A stretch of 64,000 bases of DNA from Lunularia cruciata (GCA_948567375.1 OX419757.1:47737665-47801664), one strand, 5' to 3'; shown: positions 22,740 through 34,552, numbered from the stretch's first letter. Notes: a model not told the origin generated them from the letters alone. Program-made: numbers and translations.

Positions 22740-25120
22740 CAACAAGAAGAGAGAGTTTGAAAACAAACCTTGCATCGTGAAGAAGAAGAACGCTTGAAGA
22801 TCCAAACTACTTTTGATGAAACCAAAAGAGAGGTGTTGGACTTTCAACTTCTTCACAAAGTGGAAGAAGCCTTGCAAGAACTTGACCAAAAGAAATGCAA
22901 AGGCAATTGGCAAGGCTACTTTTCATCTCCATCTTGCAAGAAGAAGAAAAACTTGAGTAGGCAAACATATTTGTTTGGCCTAATACACCGACTTCCCCCA
23001 AAGCTATAAAGTCATATTTCAAAGAACTTTGTTCAAGAAAAGACAGCATAGACACTAACGGAAGAAGAGTGTCAACACCTTCTATGCACAATTCTTTGAT
23101 TGTCTTGAAGGAATTTTGAAGATCACTCTTAAGGTGTTGAACTTGATTCTTCCATTTGGGTTGAAGTCAAAACACTCAGATAAGAAATTGTCAAGGAAGA
23201 CCCTACAAGGAACTTGACTAATTGGAACCCCTGGGCTGTCAACATGACGTTGATACCAGCCCGCTCCATAGTTCCATCAAGTTCAAATTTACTATAGCTG
23301 ATTCTGCCAAACCAAATGATGACTTTGTTACTTGTCACCCAACATGCCTATCAGAAGTATAAGGGGACAAAACAAGATGAAGATCTTGATGAATTTATTG
23401 AAGAATTTGAAGTTATCTCCTTTTCCACCAAGGAACATGACTTTATGGATCATCTATGAATTTTCCCAAGTCTGGTCCAAAAGAAAGCTTGGAGCTGGTA
23501 TACCCATGTAACACCAAAGGGGTTCATACCATCCGAGTGGGCTGACTTACGAAATGGCTTCCTATAACGCCTCTGAGAAGTGGATTATGATACGAGTGTC
23601 TTTGCGGCACTCAATGATTTGGACCGAGGGAAGAAGGAAAAGTTAAGAGATTACTCTGAGAGGTTCATGGCCCTATTGAACCGAGTTCCAAAACAATCCA
23701 GTGTGGTGGGTTACCCCAATGCCCAAGCCATTACTTGGTTTCTTGGTGGACTTTCACTGGAGATTTGTATCTTTGCCATGGAGAGGAATGTAACTTCCTT
23801 GGATAAAGTCCTCAAACATGTCACCCGATATGAGGCGGCTCACTCTCACTCATCCAGCAACCAAAGATATAGGGAGAAGAAAGGAAAGAAGCCTAGAAGG
23901 AGAGCTTCTTGCAGTACATCCCCTTCTTCAAAGGAATCCTCCATATCTTCAAGTTCTTCTTCGGAATCCAAAGAAGAATAAAAGCCAAAAAGAATACAAA
24001 GATGCGGAGGAAAGAAACCAATCACACTGCCAACAAAGAATTTACCTAAGGCGGACCAGAAGCTGGAGAGTCTTATTAAAGAGTTTGCGGATTTCAAGAT
24101 CTAGATGATTGGGGCAAAGGACCAACAAAAGCCTCCATCATTTGGCAGACCAAATGTATGGTGCACTGCATGTGGTAAATCTGGTCACACTAATACGGAA
24201 TGTTTGACACTCATTGCATTTCTAGTGCAACAAATTGATTGGGTTCCCGGTTGGGATCAAAGTAAGGAGGAAGAGGCTCTGTACCAAACCCAAGAGGTAC
24301 AACCTCAGGCAAGCACATCATATCAAGGTCTAAGGTATGGACCAAGGGAGTACAAAAATAATGCTTCCCCACGAAGACCACCAATGGGTGGCCAAAATAG
24401 GCCTCAAAATGTTGCACCAGGTGCTTGCTACAATTATAGCTCGATAGGACATTGGTCTCCAAATTGTCCGGAGCCAAGATGGCAAATTGGGTATGTTCCA
24501 CTTTGCGGAAATTGTAAAGGATCAAGGCATATGGGAAATCAGTGCCCGCAACAACCAAACCCAAAGCTGCCTGTAAAGTATGTATAGACCCCTGCTGAGC
24601 GTATTGCGCTCCAAGTTCAAGGGGATACAAATGTAAATTGTATAACACTTGAGGAAGAGAGGCCTCAAGAAGGGAGTCTCGATTCAAAAGGAGAATAGCC
24701 AAACCTCAAAATTTTGAAGGTAGAGACACGCGCAGGTAAGAAGAAGCATGAATCTAAAGAAGTGAGTATTACTTCTTTGTCTTCATGAAAGGCAAAGAGG
24801 TTATGCCCAAAAGCTATCCTTTCTATTAAGGAGGAAAATATTCTAGCAAAAGCTAAAGCAAAAGCCTTGCAAAAAGAAATCAAGGAAGCAGTTCTCCAAA
24901 CGTGGGAGATGAGTTTGGAGGAGAACACAAAGACAAAGCCTCCAGTTTTTCCGGCGGATATTAGGTCCAAGGTAGAAGACTTGATCCAAACTAAAGTTGG
25001 TCAACCCAAAGATAATTAGGTCAAGGCCATTCATACTCCGATTACCATCCTAAAGCACCCCGTAGTCCGATTTGAACAACGATAGACTTTGGACCCAAAG
25101 ACAAAGGCAAAGAAGGTGAA
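22740..25120 (+). pseudogene. E1 gag region with CCHC knuckles
   Basis: The order is an N-terminal coiled-coil-like segment (TFDETKREVLDFQLLHKVEE near 22810), a retrotransposon gag core (SERFMALLNRVP and ITWFLGGLSLEI, 23580-23980), a Ser/Lys-rich linker, then CCHC-type knuckles near 24160-24560, including CTACGKSGHTNTEC and CGNCKGSRHMGNQC. A Lys/Glu-rich tail follows. The core packages RNA in live elements of this family, and the knuckles bind it. It is about 80-90 per cent alike to E4 gag by eye and has several breaks. Confidence 0.75.
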
Positions 25121-25226
25121 GTTGGGAGGAGTCTTGTAGTATGATATTGTGGCTGATTTGGCATTTGCAAATGCTAATGTCACATTTAAGCAATTGTGGG
25201 AAGACAACAAGCTATACAAGAAGTAG

Positions 25227-25700
25227 TTGAGTTTAACCCTCAAGAAAGTAAGGGCGATGACCAAGAAAGACTTGCCCGTAATTTATCATATTGAACAAGA
25301 GGACTTGGGATCTCTTGAAGTGGATGTGGAGATTACAGGCTGCATGATCACATCCATACCCATTGATTCAGGGTCGGGTGTGAATGTCATGACAAAAGAC
25401 ACTGCACATTGAATGGGTATACAACATTTGAACCAACACCCCGAATTCTGAAATTTGTGGATCAAACCAAGAGATGGCCTTTGGGCATGCTATCAAATAT
25501 CACTACAATCATTGGAGGAGTGCCCTTTAATTTAAATTACATTGTGTTGCAACCAAGCACCAAAATTGGTTATCCTCTCTTGATCGGAAGACCCTGGTTG
25601 TATAGTGCCCAGGTTATTGTGGATTGGCACCAGCAAAAGTTACGGTTTAAGGACATTTCATCCAAAGAATAGAAGCCAGTGACCGTGAGTTGGACGAAGG
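25227..25700 (+). pseudogene. E1 aspartic protease region
   Basis: The active-site block IPIDSGSGVNVM (D-S-G) lies near 25360, and LLIGRPWL, the conserved C-terminal block of Ty3/gypsy proteases, near 25574-25600. It follows gag directly, as in gag-pol polyproteins. It is broken. Confidence 0.8.
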
Positions 25701-26039
25701 TTCCTCACCTTGGGGAAACAACTTTGTCGGAAGACAAAGATGAATCTGAAGATTCATTGTATTTGTCTTCCAAAGACTCCAGACAAAGTCCAAGTCAATT
25801 ACTTAGAATACTACAAGGTAGAGGTCAAAGACAAAGACCCATATGACATCACCTCGGGTGAACATGACTTGGAGGAAGGGGGTTTGATTGTAGTTTGTCT
25901 TGAATTAAGCTAAGTTAGCCATGTCAAAGGAGTCATCAACTCCGATGAGTGTCAAGATGTTGTCTTGACCAAAGGAAAACTTTTGAAAATTTTGAAGATA
26001 ATCACTTTGAAGGAGTTGGCAGAATACACTGCCCTGTTT

Positions 26040-26162
26040 ATAGAATTCTAGGATGTATTCACCTGGTCTATTGATCAAATGCCGGGTATTCCATGAGAAT
26101 TTGGAGAACACCGGATTGATTTGGTCAAAGGTGCAGTTCCGGTCCGGAAAAGACAATACCGC
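26040..26162 (+). pseudogene. E1 reverse transcriptase, first part
   Basis: The sequence encodes the linker and RT N-terminus (HRIDLVKGAVPVRKRQY-like). It stops where E2 is inserted, and the next RT stretch is found immediately after the E2 right end at 49486. Confidence 0.7.
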
Positions 26163-26736
26163 TGTCGTGGGAAATGTTCGGTCTTGAGAGTGCGCCAAGC
26201 ACATGGCTGCTTGTGCTTAGTTTTCCTTACTGTCTTTCTTTTGGATTTTCCCATAGACTGACATTCCTTCCCTACTCCCGGATTGTCGGGATTTGTCTCT
26301 ATATGAACTTGTTGTCTTAGTTTCCCTGAGGTTGGCTCTCCTTGAAGGTTTTGTTTTATCCTTGACTTTCACAAAACTAGTCTTGTCATGCGAGTCTGGT
26401 GTTATGGTTTCTACCTCTGCATGGTCTCATATTCTATTTTCACATCAGGTTCAAGCTATGGTTTGGGGTCTGGCAGTTCATAGACCTAGGTCAGGTGGCC
26501 CTTTGATAAAATAAAATAAATGACAATTGAGTGAACATAAACCTGGGCACCCAGATCATTTAATTATGCTATTCACCTGGACCGGACTAAGAGCTCCTAG
26601 AATGGAGTTTTCCTCAACTCTAGTCACAATTCATAACACAAATCCGCTTCCAAGACTCTTCATTCACAAGAATTTCAACAACAAAGTTCACAAGGTTGGA
26701 TAAGTCAAATAGTTCTAGTCAAGGCAATGCCTGCAC

Positions 26737-27424
26737 TGTAACACTCATTTGTGCATGTGTGTGGTATTGTGATATTTAGCTTGGTATTACAAGTACTTAA
26801 GAGATATTATTTAGAGATAAAGGATGGTTCTATATTAGTCATGGTTAGCTAAAGTTAGTCATAGCTAAGATAGAGGGGACCTTACTTTAGAGGAAGTAGA
26901 AAAGATGAGCACCACTAATTTGGATTTTAGTGTGTTGACTTGATATTATTCCTAGGTGTTTGGCTTTGAGGAAAGAGTTGAGAACTCTTGGGCCCGTAAG
27001 CCTTTTTGTTTTGGATTCTTCTTTAGTCCAAGGATAGCCCATGTGAAGGAATCCTTGACTTAGTGGTTGGGTCAAGATAAGACCACATGCTTAGGGGAAT
27101 ATGCCCATGTGAATGGATATTCCTTTCTACTTTTTGACTTTGCTTGACTTTTAGTCTAGTAACTTGAGTTACTACGGTAATTAGTAACTTTGGTACGTAA
27201 CTATTTCACAAGTATATAAACAAGGGGTGAGGAGGTACTCATAATACTTTCATTTGCAACTATCTCTCTCTCATTGAGTTCTCTAGTGAGCAATGTCTTG
27301 AGTCTTGGAGTGTTAGCCTTGGAGGAGTATGATGGAGTTCGGGTTCTTTGCCTTCTTAGTCCATGGTGCGCTACCATAATAGCCATCAGAGGTTCATCCT
27401 GAGTGAGAGACAGGCCGGCTCATA
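26737..27424 (+). mobile_element. E2b 5' LTR
   Basis: 688 bp, from TGTAACACTC to CGGCTCATA, with a TATATAAA box at 27213-27220. The primer site begins six bases after it. It is matched by 33865-34552 and by the solo LTR at 61760-62434. Confidence 0.92.
27213..27220 (+). promoter_or_regulatory. E2b LTR TATA box
   Basis: TATATAAA, about 210 bp before the LTR end, is conserved in the 3' LTR (34341-34348) and the solo LTR (62223-62230). Confidence 0.7.
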
Positions 27425-27429
27425 TTTTT

Positions 27430-27446
27430 TGGTTCCGTTGCCGGGA
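27430..27446 (+). other. E2b primer-binding site (tRNA-Asp type)
   Basis: TGGTTCCGTTGCCGGGA closely resembles TGGCGCCGTTGCCGGGGA. It lies five bases downstream of the LTR end after a T-run, as in E1 and E4. The following 27447-28283 is leader sequence in which I see only a short coiled-coil-like start near 27490 and no convincing domain. Confidence 0.8.
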
Positions 27447-28283
27447 CCTCTCTAGAAGGCAAGATAATGTTCTGCGTTCAATTCTACATTAGGCAGAAGG
27501 AGGCTATGAGAGCTCACTTGGAGAGAACATTAGGAGAGGAGAGGGCTGAACTTATGTTAGAGAACCAAGATTTATTGTATACCTTGTAGTTCATTATGAT
27601 GTCTTTGAGGTGATTTTGTACATCTTGTACACATGAGAAGAATTGGAGAGATTGTGTGAGGTGGATTGCAGATTTTGGGGATTAAGGTGATTTTGGGCAA
27701 AATCTCAAGTTTGAGATCTGGACTTGAAATTTCTACACATTATAGTTCGGGTTATCTTTCAGTTAGCACACTTAAAATTATTATGAGAGCTCTTATGAGC
27801 ATTGGGCTAGAATTTTTGAAAGTTGATAGGGTAAAGTGCTCCCGCAACTGCATGCTCTCTGGAAAATTGTACAGAGTCTGCCATTTCTTTAATTTTCAGT
27901 GAATTGTCCTAAAAATTTTGAAGAAAATTCAGTGCATTGTATCCTACTTGCTGCCACAAAACTCAGAGAAAGATCGTTTTTGTGCAGGGCGTTATGAGTT
28001 TTTGAAGTAAGGGGGGTGGTTTTCAGACCAAATCTGAAAATTGTGTGCTGAATAGAAAAATGTCTAGGCCAAATGGCTCGATAAAAAGATTTGAAATTTT
28101 GCAGAGAGAGATATCCTAAAGTTGTGATCAAGTGTGCAAAATCTCAGAGGACTGTGACATACTAGTTGGGCGATTTGAGTTACATTGTGAGGAAGGGTCA
28201 ATTCTGCAGAGTGGAGATCTCATGCATGAGGAGTTTGAGATCAACAAAAAGCATGTTTGAGTGTTTAGATTCATCTTGGGAAC

Positions 28284-28757
28284 ATGGAGGGTCATCAAGA
28301 GTGGAAATTGAGATTATGCAAGGTTCCTCAAGGGTTTGAGGTCATTGTAGGGGTGGATTTGAGGAAAAGAGAATTTACAATAGAATTTCAAGAGAGTGTT
28401 GAGAGGATCCAGAAACCTACACCACTTGGAGGAAAGAGTGAGTCTAAGTGCTTTCTATGTGGAGAGAAGGGACATAAGGCAAGTTCATGTCCATTGACCT
28501 TTGAGAGCAAGAGATTGAGGGAAAGGAGAGGCTTACTTGACTTGGGTTTGCATGTTGGACCTTCTTCACCAAGATTAGGAGGGAGAAGATCTAAGACCAA
28601 GGAGTTGTGTGAGGTTTGTGGAGTTGAGGGACTTCCAAAAGGACATGAGTGTAGTGGAGTAAAAGCACTTTTGGAGACTTTGGTGAAGGATCTTGGAGAG
28701 AGTCTTAGTACAGCTACAGAAATACTACCACCTTCATCAGCTAGTTCTCAAGATTAG
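28284..28757 (+). CDS. E2b upstream ORF with zinc knuckle
   Basis: An open frame of 157 codons lies between the leader and gag. Residues near 53-66 form a CCHC knuckle, CFLCGEKGHKASSC. A second Cys/His cluster, CEVCGVEGLPKGHEC, follows near residue 110. The N-terminal third (EWKLRLCKVPQGFEVIVGVD) shows no family I recognise. The main gag with its own knuckle begins about 230 bp downstream, so this is an additional nucleic-acid-binding ORF and not the gag C-terminus. Extra ORFs upstream of gag are known in Ogre/Tat elements; whether this one is related is unclear. Whether it was expressed cannot be told. Confidence 0.65.
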   Translation: MEGHQEWKLRLCKVPQGFEVIVGVDLRKREFTIEFQESVERIQKPTPLGGKSESKCFLCGEKGHKASSCPLTFESKRLRERRGLLDLGLHVGPSSPRLGGRRSKTKELCEVCGVEGLPKGHECSGVKALLETLVKDLGESLSTATEILPPSSASSQD

Positions 28758-28990
28758 TGATGGAGATAATCTTTCAACTTATGGATTAACTATCCATGAG
28801 AGTTAGATTAATATGCACTCTAGGATTTGATGTTGCTATAGAAATCTTGGAGCAACCTGAACCTTTTTTGTTCCCTAGATTGGATTATTTTTAGATAGTG
28901 TTAGTCATGTATATACTCTATTAGTAATAGAGTGAGAGAAAAGAAAAGAGAAAAAAAAATTGAGAGAAAGAAAGATAGTGAGAGGTTAAA

Positions 28991-29928
28991 ATGGGGAAAC
29001 TTCCGGTATTCTTTGGCAAGGATGGAGAAGATGTGGAGGCCTTTGAGAGAGACTTCAAGAGAGCTTGCATAGGAAACAATGAGAGGAGGAAGAATGAGTG
29101 GGCCTCATTATTACCAGATTTCTTTGAGGATGTAGCACTTACATGGTATGAGTCAGAATACCAAAAGAGAGAAAGGAGAGATGGGGAAGAGGAGTCTTGA
29201 AGATGGAGACTTTGACTTTAGCACTCATTGAGAACTTTCTTGCTGATGAGATTTATGAGAGATTGATGAGTGAGGTTACATTTCTCAAGCAAGGAGAAGG
29301 AGAGAAAGTGAGAGTCTATGTGGAAAGAGTGGAAAAGTTAGAGTCCAGATTTTGCATAGTGTTGAGGAAGGGTGGGGATGATGTGGAGACTACAATGATT
29401 GGCATAGGGGCCATGCTCACCAAGAATTTTGTGTGAGGGTTGAGACCACAAATTAGAAGCAAGGTGAGATATGAGAAACCTTCTTCCAAGGTTGAAGCTA
29501 TCAAGATCGCAATTCGTATGGAGGAGAGTTTGGAAGGGGATGAGAGTGATTTGGTGGTGAAGGAGGTTGTGCATCCTCCTCAAGGCTACAAGTATGGTGG
29601 AACTTCTGATACTTTGGTGGCAAGGGTTGCACCACAAGTAGTGGTTGCTCCAGTTCTTGCACCTCCACCAAAAGATCCACTTCAAACCATCACAGAACAA
29701 CTTGCAGATCTCAAGATCAATGTGATGCAACTATGGGAGAAGAGAGAGGTGGATCAAAATCTAGGGAGGAGGCCTAGGAGTTATGGAAACTATCCATATA
29801 GAGGAGGCCAACCAGCCAACAATTTCAATGATAGAAATTGTTTTGGTTGTGGAGGAAGAGGCCATATCAAAAGGAATTGCCCAAATTCCACTTACCATGG
29901 AGGAAGGGGTTATGAGAGAGCCAATTGA
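28991..29928 (+). pseudogene. E2b gag region
   Basis: It starts MGKLPVFFGKDGEDVEAFER. A gag core of the DVALTWYE type lies near 29130, and a CCHC knuckle CFGCGGRGHIKRNC near 29840. The order is that of Ty3/gypsy gag. Gag forms the particle shell around element RNA. It has a small number of breaks. Confidence 0.8.
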
Positions 29929-30345
29929 GGGAAAGAGGGAGGGAGTGAAACCCAAGTGGCTCCTAATCCCAACAAAGGTAAAGGGATAGCATCCATAGAT
30001 GTGGTTGAGAGCAAGTATGAGAAGGGAGAGTGCTCAAACTCCAAGGGTCTTAATTTGGAGCTTTTGGCACAAGAGAAGAAGAGAGCTCGTTTTGCAGAGG
30101 ATGTTCACTCTTCTCAAGGATTTACTTCAAGCAAGGATACTCCTATGTCTACTAGGAGCACTCGCACCTCAACACCATCAACAACAAAGACTCCAAGGAA
30201 GAAGTTGGGGATGGAGGATTTATTGATTTCAAAGCAACAATGGAACTACAATGTGTTGGAGGATGTTAGCAGTCACAAGGCTAACATCACAGTGGGCCAA
30301 TTGATTGCTTTGAACCCTACCTAGAGAAAGGAGCGAAGAGGTGGT

Positions 30346-32085
30346 TTGAGTTCTACAAGGAGCAAGAAGAAGAAGAAGGCAAAAGTTCCAATATCAATGG
30401 GGGTGGTGGATGCCAAGCCAGCACCATGGGAGGCTTGTGAAGATGCCTCCAAGATTGATGTGAGAGTGAATGGTTACAACATCAAGGATGCATTGGTTGA
30501 TGGAGGATCAGCAGTGAATGCCATGTCAGAAAGGTTGATGAAGAAGTTGGGTATGATACCCTCAAGACCTTCAACATTTGTGGTGAGCATGGCAAACAAG
30601 CAACAAGTTCGACCAGTAGGGGTGATGGATAAAGTGGTAGTTTCAGTTATGGGAGTTCAAAATCTCATGACTTTCCAAGTCTTGAAGGATTCAAGCTATG
30701 ACTTACTTCTTGGGAGGCCATGGTTGAGAGCAGCACGCACAACTGATCGATGGCACAAAGGGTACTTGAGGATTGGACCATCAAACCATAGAGTCACAAT
30801 TCCTGTGACTAACACCACCAACACTTCACATTCAGATACACCATCTTCTGATTATTGGGAATCAGATTCTGAAGAAGGAGCTTCAAGTGTGGACACAAGC
30901 ATGGAGGAGGAGACTTCCACGGAGGAGGATGAATCTGAATCTGATTCAGATGTGTATCACTTGTGTGCTATGGATTTTGCACCTAAGCCAGAGGTCTTGA
31001 AGGACCCTGACAAATCACCATTGACACTTGAGGAGGTAGAGAGAAGCTTAGCTACCCTCAAGTATGGCCCAAATGTTACCAAGGAGGAGAAGGTGAGATT
31101 TGAGGAGATTTTCCGCAAGTTCATCCATGTGTTTGCTTTTAGTTACAAGGATTTGAAGGAAGTCACCTTGGAGGAGCACAAGATAGAGGTGGAGTCACAT
31201 GCAAGACCAATCCGCCAAAAGCAACGTCGCATTAGCCCACCAATATCTTTGGTTGTGAAGGAGGAGATTGATAAGCTCAAGGAGGCTGGATTTATCTTTG
31301 AGGTGGAGAATTCAGAATGGGTGTCTCCAATTGTCATTGTGAAGAAAAAGAATGGCAAGCTTCGGGTATGTGTGGATTACAAGAAGCTTAATGTTGTTAC
31401 CAAGAAGGACTATTACCCATTGCCATTCATTGATGAGATCTTGGAGGAGGTTGTAGGTCATGAGAGGTACAGTTTTGGAGATGGTTATAGTGGATACAAC
31501 CAAATCAAGATTGCGCCAGAGCATCAACAACTCACCACGTTCACCACACCTTGGGGAACTTATGCTTTCAAGGTCATGCCTTTTGGGCTTTGCAATGCTC
31601 CAGCCACATTCCAATGGTTCATGAACAAGGTATTTGAACCTTTCATTGGGAAATTTGTGAGAGATTTCATTGATGACTTTTGTGTCTATGGGAGCAAGGA
31701 AGAGCACTTTGAGCACCTAATCAAAGTCTTGCAATGCTTGGATGAGGCAAATGCATCACTCAATCCAAAGAAGTGCATTTTTGGATGTAAAGAAGGTCTA
31801 CTTTTGGGGCACATCATCTCCAAGGATGGAATAGCAGTTGATCCTGAGAAGGTGAGGAAAATCTCAGACGTTCCATTCCCTTCAAGCTTGACAAAGTTAC
31901 ACCAATTCTTGGAGATGGTTGGGTACTATAGGAGGTTCATCTTCTCATTTTCCAACAAGGCTTATGCATTGACCATCTACATGAAGAAGGGTGTAGATTA
32001 CATGGTGATTTTGGAAGACAAGGAGGCTCTCAAAGCTTTTGAGGAACTCAAGCAATCCCTTGTTGTAGCTCCAATTCTTGCTTAA
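30346..32085 (+). CDS. E2b protease-reverse transcriptase
   Basis: This is the longest open frame in the window, 579 codons. The protease lies at about residues 30-150, with DALVDGGSAVNAMS at the active site and LLLGRPWL at its end. A Ser/Glu-rich acidic linker follows (about 165-215). RT occupies about 250-500, with RVCVDYKKLN, FGLCNAPATFQ and the catalytic FIDDF box. The RNase H connection follows. In live members the enzymes mature the polyprotein and copy element RNA into DNA. The open frame fits the young age from the LTRs. Confidence 0.9.
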   Translation: MSSTRSKKKKKAKVPISMGVVDAKPAPWEACEDASKIDVRVNGYNIKDALVDGGSAVNAMSERLMKKLGMIPSRPSTFVVSMANKQQVRPVGVMDKVVVSVMGVQNLMTFQVLKDSSYDLLLGRPWLRAARTTDRWHKGYLRIGPSNHRVTIPVTNTTNTSHSDTPSSDYWESDSEEGASSVDTSMEEETSTEEDESESDSDVYHLCAMDFAPKPEVLKDPDKSPLTLEEVERSLATLKYGPNVTKEEKVRFEEIFRKFIHVFAFSYKDLKEVTLEEHKIEVESHARPIRQKQRRISPPISLVVKEEIDKLKEAGFIFEVENSEWVSPIVIVKKKNGKLRVCVDYKKLNVVTKKDYYPLPFIDEILEEVVGHERYSFGDGYSGYNQIKIAPEHQQLTTFTTPWGTYAFKVMPFGLCNAPATFQWFMNKVFEPFIGKFVRDFIDDFCVYGSKEEHFEHLIKVLQCLDEANASLNPKKCIFGCKEGLLLGHIISKDGIAVDPEKVRKISDVPFPSSLTKLHQFLEMVGYYRRFIFSFSNKAYALTIYMKKGVDYMVILEDKEALKAFEELKQSLVVAPILA

Positions 32086-32089
32086 CCTG

Positions 32090-32859
32090 ATTGGAGTAAG
32101 CCTTTCATCCTCTACACTGATGCTTCTAATGTAGCTATAGGATGCACTCTTAGTCAATTAGACCAAGATGGGCATGATCATCAAATAGCTTATACTAGTA
32201 GGTAGATGGTTTCAGCAGAGAAGAACTACTCTATCACAGAGAGAGAAGGGTTGGCAGTGATCTTTGGTCTCAAGAAGTTTAGACACTACTTGATTGGAGG
32301 GAAAGCCACCATTGTCATGGATCACAAGGCTTTGAAGTACATCTTCAACAAGCCTAATGTTGAAGGGAGACTAGCAAGGTGGATGATACTCTTGTCTGAG
32401 TATGACTACACCATTGAGGATAGGCCAGGAAAGAAACATGCAAATGCTGATTTGTTATCTAGAGCCTATGATCATGATGGAGATGAGCCAATGGATAATT
32501 CCTTCCCGGATGAGGAGCTCATGACAATCTCAGTCACTCAAGAGGTTCCAATGGAGTACAAGGAGATTGTGGATTTTGTGACAAGAGGTAACTATCCAGA
32601 AGGGATGTATGCTAGGGAGAAGAAGGCTCTTGCAGCAAGATCTAGACCTTACACAATGGTGGAGGATATTCCTTTTCACCAAGGAGCTGATGGTCTACTT
32701 CAAAGAGCAGTGGGTAAGGAAGAGTCTATCCTACTCATAAAGGAGTTTCATGAAGGTTTAGTATGTGGAGGACACTTTGCAGGAAAGGTGATTGCTTTCA
32801 AGATTCTAGATGCAGGTTACCATTGGAGAGGGATTTTCAAGGATTGTCTTGATTATTGA
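32090..32859 (+). pseudogene. E2b RNase H and integrase N-terminal region
   Basis: The RNase H signature (TEREGLAVIFGLKKFRHYL, VMDHKALKYIF, HANADLLSRA) lies at 32206-32470. After a linker comes the zinc-binding integrase N-terminus, with GGHFAGKVIAFKILDAGYHW near 32770. It continues toward the integrase core. It carries few breaks. Confidence 0.8.
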
Positions 32860-32928
32860 AAAACTTGCCATGTTTGTCAAGCTTTTGCTAGAAAGTCTAC
32901 ATCCACTCCACCACTTAGATCAATTCCA

Positions 32929-33660
32929 TTGCTAGGACCTTTTGAGAAGTGGGGAATTGATTTTGTAGGTCCTCTCAATAGTACCCCAAGGAACAATTGG
33001 TACATTGTGGTAGTTACTGATTACCTTACCAAGTGGGTTGAGGCTAGACCATTGAGGGACAAGAATGAAGATGAAGTGGGTAGATTTCTTTATGGACGCA
33101 TTATCACTAGGTTTGGATGCCCTTTGGAGTTGGTTTTTGATAGAGGAGGAGAGTTTACAAGAAGCATTACTACAGCCATGCTACGACATTTCACACATAG
33201 AGTAACTACATCCTATAAGCCAAATTCCAATGGCTTGGCAGAGAGAACCAATCAGACCTTGTGCATGATGTTGGCCAAAGATGTAGAAATGGAGAGGGCT
33301 AAACATCATTGGGACAAGAGGATTCATGCAGTTTTGTGGGAGTATAGGACAACCATGAAGACTTCCACCGGATATTCTCCATTTCAATTGGTGTATGGTA
33401 TTGAGTCTACCTTACCTATTCACTTTGATCTTCCTACCTTCCAAAGCATTCATAGGAGATTGAAGAAAGCACAAGGAGGTGATGCAGAGAAGTCAAGGAA
33501 GGATCAACTCATGGAGTTGGAAGAGGCAAGAGTTGTTGCTATGGTTCGAGTGGAGCAAGCCCAAAGGAAACAAAAGGAGAGCTATGACAAGAGGCAAGGC
33601 AAGAAGAAGGTGGAGACTTTCAAGGAAGGTGATTGGGTAATGTTGTTTGATTCCATTTGA
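32929..33660 (+). CDS. E2b integrase core and C-terminal region
   Basis: An open frame of 243 codons. The D-D-E core is visible as GIDFVGP (first Asp), FDRGGEFT (second Asp) and GLAERTNQ (Glu). YSPFQLVYG and a basic helical tail with EGDWVMLF follow. Integrase inserts the DNA copy into the chromosome. No chromodomain is seen after it. The remaining stretch to 33850 encodes the GPF/Y-like end of the domain. Confidence 0.88.
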   Translation: MLGPFEKWGIDFVGPLNSTPRNNWYIVVVTDYLTKWVEARPLRDKNEDEVGRFLYGRIITRFGCPLELVFDRGGEFTRSITTAMLRHFTHRVTTSYKPNSNGLAERTNQTLCMMLAKDVEMERAKHHWDKRIHAVLWEYRTTMKTSTGYSPFQLVYGIESTLPIHFDLPTFQSIHRRLKKAQGGDAEKSRKDQLMELEEARVVAMVRVEQAQRKQKESYDKRQGKKKVETFKEGDWVMLFDSI

Positions 33661-33851
33661 TTCAAGCGAGTGCAAAAGAAGTTTTTGCCTAAGTACTTTG
33701 GACCTTTCATAGTGGAGAAGGTGTGGGGAAATTACACCTATGATCTCAAGGAGTTGGGAGGAAGACACTTTGATAGGATTAACCTTGATAAGTTGAAGAT
33801 GTACCATAGAAGGTAGAGAGACCTTCACTTTGAGGACAAAGTGAAAACTTA

Positions 33852-33864
33852 GTCCGGGGGTAAA
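33852..33864 (+). other. E2b polypurine tract
   Basis: A G-rich stretch (GTCCGGGGGTAAA region) directly precedes the 3' LTR start at 33865 and would prime plus-strand DNA synthesis. Confidence 0.6.
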
Positions 33865-34552
33865 TGTAACACCCATTTGTGCATGTGTGTGGTATTGTGA
33901 TATTAAGCTTGGTATTACAAGTACTTAAGAGACATTATTTAGAGATAAAGGATGGTTCTATATTAGTCATGGTAAGCTAAAGTTAGTCATAGCTAAGATA
34001 GAGAGGACCTTACTTTAGAGGAAGTAGAAAAAATGAGCACCACTATTTTGGATTTTAGTGTGTTGACTTGGTATTATTCCTAGGAGTTTGGCTCTGAGGA
34101 AAAAGTTGAGAACTCTTGGGCCCGCAAGCCTTTTTGTTTTGGATTCTTCTTTAGTCCAAGGATAGCCCATGTGAAGGAATCCTTGACTTAATGGTTGGGT
34201 CAAGATAAGACCACATGCTTAGAGGAATATGCCCATGTGAATGGATATTCCTTTCTACTTTTTGACCTTACTTGACTTTTAGTCTAGTAACTTGAGTTAC
34301 TACAGTAATTAGTAACTTTGGTACATAACTATTTCACAAGTATATAAACAAGGGGTGAGGAGGTACTCATAATACTTTCATTTGCAACTATCTCTCTCTC
34401 ATTGAGTTCTCTAGTGAGCAATGTCTTGAGTCTTGGAGTGTTAGCCTTGGAGGAGTATGATGGAGTTCGGGTTCTTTGCCTTCTTAGTCCATGGTGTGCT
34501 ACCATAATAGCCATCAAAGGTTCATCCTGAATGAGAGACAGGCCAGCTCACA
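33865..34552 (+). mobile_element. E2b 3' LTR
   Basis: 688 bp, the same length as the 5' LTR and about 97 per cent alike by eye count. It ends CTCACA, followed by the GCAC target duplicate and resumption of E2 LTR sequence. Confidence 0.92.

Larger units (their letters stand above)
26737..34552 (+). mobile_element. E2b: near-complete 7.8-kb Ty3/gypsy element
   Basis: Both LTRs are 688 bp and begin TGTAACAC. GCAC duplicates flank it at 26733-26736 and 34553-34556. In order it has a tRNA-Asp-type primer site, an extra zinc-knuckle ORF, gag, protease-RT, RNase H, integrase and a G-rich tract before the 3' LTR. It looks nearly whole, with only a handful of breaks. By eye the LTRs differ at about 23 of 688 positions (about 3 per cent), so it is fairly young relative to its host E2. 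The FGLCNAPATFQ and FIDDF RT motifs and lack of a chromodomain suggest the Tat/Athila side of Ty3/gypsy. Confidence 0.92.

Noticed and set aside
26737-34552. Envelope-like gene after pol in E2b
   Set aside because: The integrase end is followed within about 190 bp by the polypurine tract and 3' LTR, leaving no room for one.
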